Made by a program: the position numbers and the translations under genes. From positions 1 to 64,000 of the forward strand of contig BEXV01001183.1 in assembly GCA_003118195.1 (NCBI GenBank): a DNA stretch of 64,000 nt. The letters run 5' to 3'. This document shows, in pieces, positions 1 to 11,185 of this stretch. This DNA comes from Hemicentrotus pulcherrimus. Lineage: Eukaryota > Echinodermata > Echinoidea > Camarodonta > Strongylocentrotidae. The notes under the pieces were generated by a model that saw only the letters and a list, made by a program, of their open reading frames with translations, did no database searches and was not told where the DNA came from. The stretch's first letter is position 1. The number at the start of each line of letters is the position of its first letter.

Positions 1-230
1 CCTGTCATGATCAAAGGTATATTTGTCACTAAGCTACCCCACTATAAAGAATTGTCTTAAAACACATCTTTTCAAATTTGTTGTAATATTTTTCTCTGCT
101 TGTAATTAATGTAAGCTTTATATGTTAATGTTCTCTCTCTCTGAGCTTGTTTGTAAGTATTTCTTGTTTATGGGCTTTGTATCTAATGAAAACGCGCTAT
201 ATAAATGTAATATATCTATCATATTATTAG
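1..230 (+). mobile_element. 3' end of a CR1/L2-like LINE or a SINE sharing its tail
   Basis: One frame (32-76) reads a stretch ending CLKTHLFKF, resembling the Leu-Lys-Thr-His-Leu-Phe ending seen in several CR1/Jockey-type polymerase ORFs. About 100 bp later comes a GGGCTTTGTATC...CGCGCTATATAAAT tail (about 172-210), like the stem-loop tails of CR1/L2 elements. The element is cut by the window edge, so length and clade are uncertain. Confidence 0.4.
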
Positions 231-432
231 TCGGAACTAATTTTGTTGTAATTGTGCACTAGGCCTAGTTATGCATAAAATGAAATGCCATGGGACCGTT
301 TAAGATGTAATGCTAATGAGACAAACTCTTGCTGAAAAATAGAGTGTTCCATCGTGTTGAATGTACACCACTCAGCAAACCTCGTTTCTCTGCATCAACC
401 CTTCTCACGCAAAGAGTATTAATCTACATGTA

Positions 433-624
433 CAGTGAAACCTGTTTATAAAGACCACTCCTGGGTGACACGAAAAGTAGTTTTATATTAAAATCAGGTG
501 GTATTTATGCACAGGTTCCGTTAGCTAATGTTCTATGAAAAATGATTTTCAAGCAAACAGAAAATATGGCCTTTAAAGACAGGTGGTCTTTGTAAACAGA
601 TGGTCAATCCAGCAGGCTTCACTG
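433..624. mobile_element. MITE with CAGTGAA terminal inverted repeats
   Basis: The left end reads CAGTGAAACCTGTTTATAAA followed by GACCAC; the right end, reversed, reads CAGTGAAGCCTGCTGG, then after a short offset TTTACAAAGACCACCTG. The two ends are therefore imperfect inverted copies around a core with no ORF. The left end is preceded by TA; the right flank is CA, so a TA target duplication is possible but not intact. CAGTG termini and small size suggest a non-autonomous Tc1/mariner-type element. Confidence 0.6.
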
Positions 625-1593
625 CATTTCATTGCGGAGAGTCGTACCTTATTCCTTTACCTATACTCTTCCTTTAAACAACATTTGCAGAAATCTTTTC
701 CCATTATGGGCGCTCTAGTTTTTAAATTCGTGCTTTTTTAAAACTCAGATATTCGAGACGCTAAAGACAAATATGCAACTCAAGTTTGAATGTCTAACCT
801 TAAAGATATATTTTTGACCAGTATATATATTTTAACTCGTTGGGTGGGGTACGTTTATAAAACCGATTCATGTCCCTCTTGTTTGTCAAATGATATTGAT
901 TGGGACATTTTACTGCAAAAATCATTCCCTTCTGCGTTCAACAGGAAGATACGATGTAAGCCCTAGTGTCCTTTCAAGCGAAGGGATGAGGATGGGGGCA
1001 AAACTATTACGCCGCGTGACAGCAAACAACAGCAACGTTCAACGAACTTTTTGTTAAATTGATAACATCATTTGGACGATTTCGATAATCAGAAAGTTAT
1101 GAATTTAGTTCGGAAATAATATAAAACCCTTAGAGTAGTTTCATTGCATAAGAGGATCTCGATCATGCGGGTGGGTTGTTCTGAGTAATATTCCTCACAG
1201 ATAAAGGTCCCACAATCATAATTCCAGAATTATGACAATAATGTGCATGCCTTTAATAACAAAGGGGCGCTTGTAATTCCTCTCTGCTGTACGTAAATGT
1301 TAACTTTTAAAAGATGATGACGACAACATCCATGATAACAATGATGACTATAGGGGAAGGGTGCTCCTCGAACCCCCTCCCTCCTGAATCCTCAAACAAC
1401 ATTTAGGCCACTGAGCCATTAGTGATTTTGTACCCTTTATTCGGAGAAATTTTTCTGAAAAATATTTTTTTCTGAAAACCGTAAGCTAATAGTCAATTGA
1501 ATTTGATTGTTTTCCGCGAGCTCACTAAATAAATATTACATTTTAGTGATCATCCTTAACCTGATGAGGTGCACTGTACAAACGAACAGAAGA
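625..1593. other. Non-coding DNA, nothing recognised
   Basis: No open frame with coding character, no tRNA-like boxes and no repeat that I can pair elsewhere in the window. Confidence 0.6.
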
Positions 1594-1989
1594 TTTTTTT
1601 TTTTTTATGGTCAGTTTTTATTCTTTTTCTCTTGAAACAAATTACAATCATAGTACAAAATACAATCGTCATATGTAACGCTCACTGCAATTGTGATGAC
1701 ATTATAAATCAGTATAAATCTTTGTCTTACAAACGGCTTCAAAAGAAACGTACATAGTTCGTTTCTATACATCATATTCGAAACAAAAATTCATATTTTC
1801 AAAGAAAACATATGCAGTTATATAATCCAAAAATGTTGTTAAACAATGTAGCAACTGATACTTCTCTTATACTGTTGTTTCGAGAGAAAAGTTTTCTCTT
1901 TTTGTTAACCCTACCCTACCCGACCTCTCCCTTATCCCCCTCCCCCCCCCCTAAGCGGTGGACGACTGGCTCTGGGTTCCAATTGTTTA

Positions 1990-3921
1990 TCAAATACTCA
2001 GGTTTTCCCATTTAGAAAAATGAATAGTGAGAGTCCCCCTCATTGCTGCCAATTTCCTTTCTTCTACCTTATCCCCTATTATACTATTCTTTATTTCATT
2101 AAAAGAGGGTGGTTTTTTAAGTTCTCTATTTTTATAAATCAAATATTTAACAAAAATTAAAACATGATTCATTAATTGATATTTTCCTTTATTTCTCTCT
2201 TCTTTCCCAAACAGAATTTCCTCCAAACTACAGTTTTGTATTTCAAAGTCTAAAAATCTCGTGCACATTCCCCACACTGATTGTGCAAATTCACAAGTAT
2301 AGAATAAATGTTTATATGTTTCTTCATCTTTTTCGCAAAATGAGCATAAGTTAGTCGAGATAAGACCAAAACGGAAGAGGTGATGGTTTGTATATAATAT
2401 ATTATGTATAAGTTTGAACTGAAACTCTCTTAATCGACTGTTAAGTGTACACTGTCTTAGTCTTAAAAATATATTTTCTATTTCCTTACAGGAAAAACCA
2501 TAGTTCCTTCCAATTCTCTCAAAAACCAAAGGTTTAAAATCATCTTTCTTTATTAATTGTACATAAATTTGTTTTGATTTTAAATCAGCTATATTAGTTG
2601 TTTTCTTCCCCAAAGTGAAATCAGTTCCAGAATTATTTTTTTCTTCTCCCTTTCTAAAATTATTTTTCCAACAAACTGGTAAACAAGCATAAAAGTGCTT
2701 GATCTTTTCAATTTCATTTACTTCAACACCTAAATCGATAAAATGCCTGTCACATTTTAGTTTACCATCGTTTTCCAAAATATGTTTTAACTTATAAATT
2801 CCTTTGTCATACAACCTCTTATCGTATATACAACTTCCTTTATATCGAATAAGTTTATTATTAAAAATTACCACATCACCAATGTCTATACTCCTTATAT
2901 GTCTCGTATTCACCCAATATTCTAATAAATCCATATAAAATTGTGGAGCTGTCACTTTTAATAAACCTGGTATATAGTCACATGAAAATATCAAATCTCC
3001 ACCCACGTGTTCAGTGACAAAGTTAAAATATTGTTTCCATTTCATGTCTTCATCTTTGTTTAAAAGTTTTTGAATCCACATAATTCGCTGTGATTTAACT
3101 TGTGCAGAAAAATTTAACATCTTTAACCCCCCTTGCTTGTAGTCTAAAAACATGGTGTTTCTATTGATTTTATCCGTTTTTCCTTTCCATATGAAATCAA
3201 AAGTTAATTCGTCCAGTGAATCATAAACCCATTTTGGAACAGGAGTAAGTGACGCCCGATAAAGAACTTTAGAATAAATGTGCACCTTCAATAGTTGAAT
3301 CTTACCCATAAGTGTTAAATCTCTTTGCTTCCAAAAATTTAAAAGTGTTTTTATTTTACTTAAAATTTCTTTATAATTTAGATCTTCTTTCTTGTGTTCA
3401 TCGAGGGAAAAGAAAATCCCTAAAACCTTAAGAAAGTCAACTATTTCGCCAAAAGCAAAATCACAATCTAAACGTTGACATAAACCTAACCTTAATATTT
3501 TAGTCTTGTCGTTGTTTATTTTCAGTCCAGAAATTTTTTCGAAATCTGCAAATAATACTTTTAACCTATTAATTGATTTTTTATTGCGAACAAAAATTGT
3601 CATATCATCCGCATAAAGTACTAGTTTAGTTTCCTTATCTCCAAAATTAATTCCGTCCACCAATTTATCTATTCGTAATTTGTGTGCCATTACTTCAATA
3701 CACAAGATAAAGAGGTACGGAGAAAGAGGGTCTCCCTGTCTTACTCCCCTTTCTACTTTGAAATAACCAGTTGACCTTCCTTCATTTAATACACAACTGA
3801 GAGTGTTTGTGTATAAAACTTGAACCCACTTTTGAAAGGATGGACCGAAACCAAATGACGACAGAACTTTTTGAAGAAATTGATGTGAAATTGAGTCAAA
3901 AGCTTTTTCGAAGTCTACAGT
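1990..3921 (-). pseudogene. LINE ORF2 fragment: RT catalytic core and C-terminal Cys/His motif
   Basis: The frame is open from 3921 to the stop at 1990. In order it shows DFEKAFDSISHQFL (motif A, about 3915), RGVRQGDPLSPYLFI (motif B, about 3705-3750), LVLYADDMTIF with the catalytic YADD at 3604-3615, GLKINNDKTK, then LNFWKQRDLTLMGK and a GGLKML block of the thumb region typical of L1/Tx1-clade elements. Near the C-terminus a CSFCEKDEETYKHLFYTC motif matches the C-x2-C-x8-H-x4-C knuckle that ends L1-type ORF2. Both catalytic Asp residues are present and about 640 codons are uninterrupted, so the copy is fairly young. It lacks a start and the upstream half of ORF2, so it is not expected to be active. 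Confidence 0.85.
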
Positions 3922-4120
3922 TTACAAAAAAAACAGATAAATTGTAACGGGATGTATGAAAAATAATATCATCTATAATGCGAATGGCCTCACCAATATT
4001 CTTCCCTTTCATGTAGCCCACCTGATCTCCCATAATGATCTCATTTAATACTTTCTTGATTCGCTTAGCCAAAATTTTTGTTAAGATTTTATAATCGACA
4101 TTAAGAAGGGAAATGGACAA
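3896..4120 (-). pseudogene. Frameshifted N-terminal RT piece of the same LINE
   Basis: This frame encodes SISLLNVDYKILTKILAKRI and then GDQVGYMKGKNI, the RT segment just before motif A, but it runs out of register near a run of eight A (3926-3933 plus strand). The downstream frame picks up the motif A peptide at 3918. A single-base slip in the homopolymer explains the break, either as a mutation or as a base-calling error. The 5' end at about 4120 is the insertion truncation point. Confidence 0.8.
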
Positions 4121-4940
4121 GCTAATCGATTATCCGTTGACCTTTTTAACACTCGTTCTATTTTCAATGATTATATGGCGTTGCTCCTAAGATTCTTTGT
4201 TTCATGCACTCGTGAAAAATTGACGTAACCATGACGTGAAGACGTGAATAATTGAGGTGTTGCCGTTTTGGATAGGCCCCACGTCATCGTGGCGGCGCAT
4301 TGTAATAGGGGTTGCTTTAAATCATGTTCGTTCTCCTGTTACAATAATGACACCAATTCAACGGTTTAATCAGTTTGATTAGAAGTAACGTGAACAATGA
4401 TGAAAACAATTGCCCCCATAATGAAATAGGAAATATGCCCTATATCTCTAACTGTTCAATAAAGGCAAATATTTTAAATTCCATAGATTAAGCTTTCGAG
4501 GAATGGCGAAATCAAATTCTTATTTTTTTATTTTCAATTGTATTAAAGTGAAGTCTTGGGGGCAGGCATTATTTTTGCATTTAATTTAAAAGAGGTTAAA
4601 AATGCATTGTCGGGACTTTTTCTTCGGCGATGTCGGAACTTAGGATAAGATATGTAAATTACATATTTTTGATTATAAATCATTGTATATATATATATAT
4701 ATATACATCCAAACAGGAAGGAAATATCCCCGACGCTTTATAAGATCAATAAATTCCTATTACAAAATAAGATACATGAAAAAGATATAGCCAGAACTAA
4801 AAATACTTTTTTTTTTGGAAATGGGTTCATCCTAAACTAAGGTAAAGTTATTCATATATACAAGAATTCAAATTTCTTTTCCACGCAGCAGTTGGGTGGT
4901 AAATTAAAATGAGAATAATGGAGTAAAATTCTTCAATAGC
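4121..4940. other. Non-coding DNA with a short (TA)n
   Basis: The only structure seen is a TA dinucleotide run at about 4685-4706. Several CGT/ACG-rich words around 4200-4290 do not form a repeat or an open frame. Confidence 0.6.
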
Positions 4941-5000
4941 CTCTCTCTTTTCTCCCTCCTCTGTCTTTTCTCTTTCTCTCTTCTCTCCTCTCGCTCTCCC
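4941..5000. repeat. CT-rich microsatellite
   Basis: Imperfect (CT)n/(TCTTT)n with almost no purines on the plus strand. Confidence 0.85.
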
Positions 5001-5369
5001 AACATTGCCAAAGATCTCTGTACTTTTATAGCGATGGAATCTCTTTTAAACGACTTTTTAAAATGATATCAAACATTGTTTAACAATTATTCATAAGATT
5101 GAAATTTACCCACTTTTATCATTTTTGTGGCTCTTGATTAACAGCCTTTTTGAAATTCACACTAGAAATTGTAGGACGAAATTATGGTAATGTACATTTC
5201 GATGATCTGTTGAAATCATTGTGTTTTTGTTGTTTTAAGTTTATTTGTTTGTTTGATTATTTGATGTGGCTTACTGGACATCTAAGACAGCGACGTAGCT
5301 GCATGCCTCCCCCCTCCCCTCCCCCACCATACAATGGCAGCGACAAAGATAAAGTAGAAGAAAGTTAGA

Positions 5370-5392
5370 GAATGAGAGGGGGCAGGGATAGA

Positions 5393-5436
<44 letters not shown>

Positions 5437-5540
5437 GGGGAGATGGCAAGAGAGAGATAAAGAGGGGAGGGATGGAGGGGATAGAAAGAGAAACAGAGAA
5501 ACAGAGACACAGAGAGAGAATGGGGAAGAGAGGGGGAATG
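5370..5540. repeat. (GA)n microsatellite with impure GA flanks
   Basis: A nearly pure GA run from about 5396 to 5433, flanked on the right by purine-only imperfect repeats to about 5540. The open frames on both strands here are simple-sequence artefacts. Confidence 0.95.
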
Positions 5541-5560
5541 TAACGCCAGAATGAGATGAT

Positions 5561-5772
5561 ACCATTCTTGTCACCACTACTCCCTACCTCACCTTACTCA
5601 TCAGAAGTCAGCAGTACAACCACCTACAGAGAGGCCGAGAGGTCAATATCTCCCAGGTGCCCTCTCCTGATGACCAGACATCACTCCTATCTGGTGTGTT
5701 TCTCTCACACCCCTGGTCGAAAAAAGATCCATTGAGATTGAGAAAAGGAGAGCAGAATACCTACCTCTTATG
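5561..5772 (+). other. Unexplained GC-richer open stretch beside the GA repeat
   Basis: A 70-codon frame is open from 5561 to a TGA, with more C/G than the flanks and a sequence that is not simple repeat (it includes LVTTTPYLTLLIRSQQYNHL). It has no ATG in frame and no clear acceptor or donor at its ends. It may be a decayed exon, part of an old repeat, or chance. No family recognised. Confidence 0.15.
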
Positions 5773-6185
5773 ACCTAGGATCCCTTAATATATCCCAGAA
5801 CACAAATAATTTAAGAAGAGTCAAGAAATCATTGGAGATGAAAACCGTTCGGCCTTCAGTAAATTTTCGTGGAAGTCACACTTAAACGGTCAAAGTATAT
5901 ATAGCATGTACTTTATATTTCAAAGGGGGTACCAGGTGTAATGATAATCGCTGGGCATTAAAACGATATTGCGTTAAAGTTATAATTCAAACCCTGTCTA
6001 ACCACGATTCCTGAATTCGAAATCTATATACGACAATGAAAATACTTTCCACGCCTGTACGAAAAAAGTATTTTTAGTCCATTTAGTATATTTAAAGATC
6101 AAGAATAAACAAATGTCATTGGCGAGTGGAAGCTGTACAAAACAGTAAAATAAGTAATGTTAAAATATTGAAATAAAAGGATAAA
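5773..6185. other. Non-coding DNA, nothing recognised
   Basis: AT-rich, no conserved motifs seen. Confidence 0.6.
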
Positions 6186-6395
6186 AGGCTTCTTACGGGC
6201 AATGCCTTTGATAATAAAGAAATAATTATTGGCCTGATTTTAAATCTTAGTAAGGCTTTTGATCATCATTCTTTTGAACACACAATTTTATTTACAAAAT
6301 TTAAATATTACAGTTTTAGAGGAATTACATTGAAATGGTTTCAAATTTTTTTATTAATCGAAAATGACATGTTGCTATTAGAAAATGTGAACTAG
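6186..6395 (+). pseudogene. Reverse transcriptase relic of a CR1/Jockey-type LINE
   Basis: One frame of 69 codons reads AFDNKEIIIGLILNLSKAFD and later a YYSFRGITLKWFQ block before a TAG. These match the D-L-S-K-A-F-D motif A region and the following Tyr-Gly-Ile-Arg-Gly...Trp-Phe segment of CR1/Jockey-type polymerases. The catalytic Asp before Leu-Ser has become Asn, so the fragment could not polymerise even if expressed. The rest of the RT is missing; the sequence passes quickly into an AATAAA-containing tail. Confidence 0.7.
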
Positions 6396-6506
6396 CTAAA
6401 CATATTGGTATGTTATTTTATATTTGTAACTTTTAAATGTATGTTTACCAGGTTATTTCCATTTTAATATTTCAATAAAATGAGCTGAGCTGAACTGAAC
6501 TAACTG
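6396..6506 (+). mobile_element. Probable 3' tail of the same LINE with a pentanucleotide repeat
   Basis: The segment ends AATAAAATGAGCTGAGC followed by TGAACTGAACTAAC, a (TGAGC)/(TGAAC) pentamer run (about 6480-6504). Short tandem repeats rather than poly(A) are usual at CR1-like 3' ends. Direct joining of a motif A fragment to the tail implies an internal deletion. Confidence 0.45.
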
Positions 6507-7960
6507 GACAAAGTAAGATGAAAGAAAACCAAGGTATCCATTAAATAGTTTGCGTCTATCAAGAAGTTACTGCTATGGCGCACTTGACATTCTAGTGGAA
6601 AAAATGAAAATAGAAAAAAAATTTAAACAAATATTTGAGTGTTCTAAAAAGATCAACATTAACCCGTGTATGACATTCCCCCCTTTTTTTTTTCTTATTG
6701 TTTTTTTTTTTCTGTAGAGCAGAATAATTTAAATACATGGTGGGGCACATTGATACAAGATTTGACTTGTATAAAACCCAAATCACATGTCCTATTTTTG
6801 TAAATTAGAATCCGAAAGAAATAATTTTGCGATAAAATACAGTCATCCTTTTGCGATTTAGGATTCTATCCAATTTGAAATTAAAGCGTAACTATAGCGT
6901 TATCGTTTGCTCCCGGGATTTTTTTTCTAATACTCCGATCAAGCAAGAGTATCACTTCCCTATCAGTGATTTTGTATTATGAATGTCGTGCACCTGTCAG
7001 ATTTTAATGGCAATCAAACCCTTGTCATAAGATTATTAATGAAACCAGAAAAAAATGAGAGAAACAGAATGGCGAAACTTTGAAATAAATCGGACCGATA
7101 ATAATACTAGCTTACATTTATAATGCACATAATACTTTGTGTCTAGACGCAGTGCATATTTGTTATCATTTTACCAATAAAAAAAGAGTTATGAATGTTT
7201 GAAGTAAGTGATTATTAAATACATGCGAGTCTGAAATCGGTTATTTGGTCGGTGGATAGTGATGTTTTAAAAGGAAACTATCCCGTTTGTCGTACAAAAA
7301 CTATCATTAAATTCTGTTTCTCTCCTGGGTGCCTTCTTCCTTGGGGTACTCCTAAAATGAATAGCATATTATAATAGGTCTAAAAATCAATGACAAAACT
7401 CAGTGATGTAGTTTTTGCAATAAATTTGTATCACTTTGTATGTTGAAACATAAATGACAAAGGGGAAACATGTCCGGCTCAATGTCAAAATGAAATTGCT
7501 GATTTAGCCAATTTGAAGTGCCCTTAATGGGTATAGTGATTACAATTTTTTGTTTGTTAATCCTTACCGTGTTATTCTTTGTACGATTGCATTCATACTT
7601 TCACCAGTTCGCTTCTCTGATTTTCTTTCTTTTTTTCAGTTTACTGTTAAGGTTTGAGTTTCCTTCATTTCTCATTATTTCTGACACTACTTTCTATGCA
7701 GTATATCAACATCGATGGGTGGATGCTGTATTTAGGTTGTATAGAACTATTTGAAGATTGAGGTACAGTGATCAATTGGCACACTATGCCAGTCCCTCTG
7801 TCATTTAACACATCGCTCAGTGGTCCACAGAGATTGTGTACTCGATGACTTCATATCATCACCACTATAATTGTGGCCATACCGGACATGAATTTTTCAG
7901 TACGTTTTCTGCTTAGAAAAGAGCCCCCTGTGAGCCGTTGAATTTATTTTGCATTGCAGT
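6507..7960. other. Non-coding DNA, nothing recognised
   Basis: AT-rich with a T-run pair near 6680-6715 and no motif-bearing open frame. Confidence 0.6.
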
Positions 7961-7964
7961 GTGG

Positions 7965-8073
7965 ACAAAAACGATGAGAATAGTGGGAGTAGTGAGGGGC
8001 AGATGCAATGATGAGACAGATAGCATGATGATGATGACAGGAAGAGGGTTGGAAGAGTGAGAGGCAGATAGAA

Positions 8074-8110
<37 letters not shown>

Positions 8111-8215
8111 AAGAAAGAAATATAGAAGCAGAGAGGAATGGGTTCGGACAAGTAGTAGACAAAACTGAGAAACGGGACGGTGAGAAAAAGAGAATGTAAA
8201 AATAATTTCGTCTCT
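7965..8215. repeat. Purine-rich tract with a (GA)n core
   Basis: The core is (GA)n at about 8072-8120, with GATGATGATG and GAAAGAAAG flanks. Open minus-strand frames rich in Ser, Leu and Phe are repeat artefacts. Confidence 0.85.
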
Positions 8216-8334
8216 TTCTGCAATATCATAAGGAGGATCCGATTAATTTTTGCATAATTTAGCGATTACACATTACAAAATCTATACTATTATTTTGTTG
8301 TCTTGTATAAACGATTGTTTCACGTTATTCATGT

Positions 8335-8680
8335 CTTCTTCTTTCTTTTCATCTTTCTTTTTTTTTCCGATCTTTCCCTTTCTTTTTCTTCTCCTTTCTG
8401 TTTCTTCTCCTTTCTTCTTCTTCACCACCGTTTCTTTTCTTTCCTTACCCTTAATCGTCATCTCCTTCTAATTTTCGTTCTCATTTGACTATATAAAAAA
8501 AATCATTTGGTCTCCTCATCATGCCCTTCTGTTGCTTTTTCCTCTTCTTATGTATCTGTTCCTTCTACGTTCATCACTGTTTCTAATTTTTCCTTCATCT
8601 CCACCCTCCATCTCATTCCATTTCAGCTTTCTAATATTTTCCATTGTCTTTCCTCCGATCTACCCGATCTGCATGTTCCT
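8335..8680. repeat. Pyrimidine-rich tract
   Basis: The plus strand is strongly T/C-biased (TTCTTTC, CTTCTTCTTC words), the mirror strand bias of the purine tract just before it. From 8680 to 9180 the bias fades and nothing is recognised. Confidence 0.75.
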
Positions 8681-9179
8681 GTTTTTGGCTCACCTCCTGC
8701 ACCATAGGGTTGGTGACCTCCAAGCTGTCGATGCCACGAAACCAAAGACGACCGTTCTAACCAGAACAGTACTACTCATGCAAACCAATTACCACACTCG
8801 CATCAAAGTCCTCCTTCTCTTGATTATTTCAAGTATACGTATCCCTTTAAAGGATGTTATTTCCATTCTTGAGAACTTTCCCTCTCCTACGTCACAGTAT
8901 AAATCCAATCTATCAATTTCAAGATTTTTCCTCGGTTACCCTCAAACGAGTGCGAGGCTGGCTAACAACCGTTCCCCTCATCCCAGCCAGTAGTGATCAA
9001 TGATTCCGGCTAAGTTAGAAACGTTTTTACCGCACACCCTACTCTCTTGGTTTTTGTCAATGATCCAATTGTCTTTCCCCCCGGTGTATGCCCTTTTTTC
9101 ATTTGCATATTATTTGATAAAATTTGTCTTGGCTCTCGTGTAATATTGTAAAGGACGGAAATCGTGCACGTATGATTTT

Positions 9180-9570
9180 ATTATTAGAATATTGGGGGAG
9201 GAAATTGTTCAAGAGGAGAGGAGAAGAGTCCCTTATCAAGTCAAGAACAGAGTAGTTGATGGATGGTAAAATAAAAAAAAGGCAATATAAGAGAACATGG
9301 AAGGAAAGGAAATGGAAAAGACAGAGGAAAAGAAAGACGAGGAGAGGTGAGAATAACAAAACAGTGAAAGAACAAATATAGTAATATATAAAGATAGTAA
9401 AAGAGAAAAAGAGGAGGAATAGATGGATAAAGGAAGAATATAGAGGGGTGAGATGAAAAAAGACGAAGTTGATGATGGCGAAGAGGATGAAGAAGGAGTT
9501 GAACAATTAAGAGGAGGAAGAGGAGAAGAAAAGTAAAAAGAGGAGGAGAAGAAGAAGAAGAATAGCAATA
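9180..9570. repeat. Long polypurine tract (GAAGAG/GGAGAA words)
   Basis: About 390 bp of the plus strand is overwhelmingly A and G, ending in (GAA)n at about 9548-9560. Three overlapping minus-strand open frames here come only from the composition. It abuts the fold-back element at 9586. Confidence 0.9.
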
Positions 9571-9585
9571 AAAATACATGTAGTA

Positions 9586-10255
9586 CAGTGCGTTTCAGAA
9601 TAAACGAAACCGAGAATTATCAATGTTTTATCATAACTTTATCACAATTATAATTAATAAATGACACATATTTGGAAAGTTTAGATCCCCTTCTTTCATT
9701 TAATGCAACTCATACGATGCATTTTTACGCATGAGTGATTAAAATGAATTTTAAGAGAGGAAACCAAAAAGTCATTTGGCGGGCGATATCTGAATTTCAA
9801 AGAGAAAATCACATTTCTAGAAAGTTCAATTTCTGCCCTTTCATAATTATGACACCTCAATCAGGAAAAATGAGCAAGAAATGACCAAGCTCTGTTTGTT
9901 TTAAAGGAGTGCTTGCATTTCCATAATTTTATCAAACGAATTCGTTTTCACTGCCTGCCTGCCGTAGAAACTGGCAGAATTGACAACAGACTTAACTCCC
10001 TTTCATTGACAATCAGCCATGCATGAAGTCTTTCATCTACGGCTGATTGTCAACGAAACGGAGTTAAGTCTTTTGTCAACTCTGTTTCAAATCCATTTTA
10101 ATCACTCATGCGTGAAATATGCACTTTATAATTTTCATCAAAATAAGAGGAGGACCTAAGCTTTCCAAATATTTGTCATTTATCAATTATATTTGTGATT
10201 AAGTTATGATAAAACATCGATAATTCTCGGTTTCGTTTTTTTTGGGGACGCACTG
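9586..10255. mobile_element. Fold-back (long inverted-repeat) non-autonomous DNA transposon
   Basis: The left arm (9586-9752) and the reverse complement of the right arm (10088-10255) align almost base for base: both begin CAGTGCGT, share ACGAAACCGAGAATTATC and ATGTTTTATCATAACTT, and end at CGCATGAGTGATTAAAATG. A second inner inverted pair, 9977-10018 against 10041-10084, shares GACTTAACTCC and TGACAATCAGCC around a short loop. The right arm therefore looks like the left arm with about 220 bp deleted. The element is flanked by TA on the left. It has no ORF and is a MITE/fold-back element, possibly Tc1/mariner-related by its CAGTG ends. A sibling lies at 57676-58100. Confidence 0.85.
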
Positions 10256-10261
10256 TCTAAT

Positions 10262-10490
10262 AAGATGATGACGAGGGGGATATGATGATGTTGTTGATGA
10301 TAATGTTGAATGTGATGATGATGGTGATTATCATTGTTGATGGTGATGATGATGGTGATGGTGAATATATTGATGATGGTGATCAGGATGATGATAATGA
10401 TGATGATAATGATAATGATGATAATGATGGGAATGAGGATGATGATGGTGATGATGATGATGGTGATAATGATGTTGAAAAGTGAACTAT
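10262..10490. repeat. (GAT)n trinucleotide microsatellite
   Basis: About 220 bp of imperfect GAT/GATAAT/GGT triplets starting 7 bp after the fold-back element. An open frame giving long Asp runs is a composition artefact. Confidence 0.9.
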
Positions 10491-11185
10491 AGATGGTTCA
10501 CGATTTCCGTTGATCTCAGAACACCAATAAGGCCTTTTCAATTGTTCACGTTCACTTAAATAGTCGCCATCCCTTGTTAAATTCCCTTTGATACCGTTTC
10601 GATTTAAGTCAACGTCTGTTCGCCGCACCAGTGAACATGGTGACGTCGACATGTGACGTATTGATTATAGTTTAATGCATATTTCCCGTGCTCGCCACTT
10701 TCAATGAACTCACATCAAGTAACGTAGTCGTTACAGGTAGTTAACAGGTAGTTAGTTACGTTCTATCGTTACTAGCGAATGGCGTTCTAGACTGAGGTGA
10801 CCATCAAAACCGTGGTGGACACGTTCTAGATTATGGTAGTGGACAGAGTAGACAGCTTGGCACGTGCAGAGAGCTTCAAAATGGCGTCATCATTTCGTAG
10901 ATCACTATAGCGACGTTTACAATCGAGAAACCTTTAATAACTAGAACTAAATGTATCATTCAAGAATTTCGGATGTGGTTAAATTATGTATAGATGTCTT
11001 AAATTGCCTAATCCTCCCCAGTTCTTCTAATCAGGCAATCCCTAATGTATTCAATAACAAGCTTAGTTTCAAATTAGTTATATTTAAAAACAATGAATCT
11101 CAATATTTGGGTAAAACATTATTATAAGTGTTCATTTATAGAAATCTAGGTTTTCACTTGTATAAAAAGTCAAAATGAATTTTTC
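10491..11185. other. Non-coding DNA, nothing recognised
   Basis: Two TGACGT words (about 10641 and 10656) and a GTTAC/TAACG-rich patch near 10720-10775 were noted, but no gene. Confidence 0.55.

Larger units (their letters stand above)
1594..4120 (-). mobile_element. 5'-truncated L1/Tx1-type non-LTR retrotransposon
   Basis: On the minus strand the element starts abruptly inside the reverse transcriptase at a SISLLNVDYK motif (about 4118), continues through the RT and C-terminal domain to a stop at 1990-1992, then a roughly 380-bp 3'UTR, and ends in a 13-base poly(A) (T-run 1594-1606 on the plus strand). A 5' truncation and a poly(A) tail are what target-primed reverse transcription leaves. 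ORF1, the endonuclease and the N-terminal RT are absent. No convincing target-site duplication was seen when 1570-1593 was compared with the sequence after 4120. Confidence 0.85.

Noticed and set aside
1570..4140. Target-site duplication of the L1/Tx1-type LINE
   Set aside because: Sequence before the poly(T) at 1594 and after the truncation at about 4120 shares no convincing repeat.
10282..10485. Poly-Asp open frame
   Set aside because: Translated (GAT)n microsatellite.
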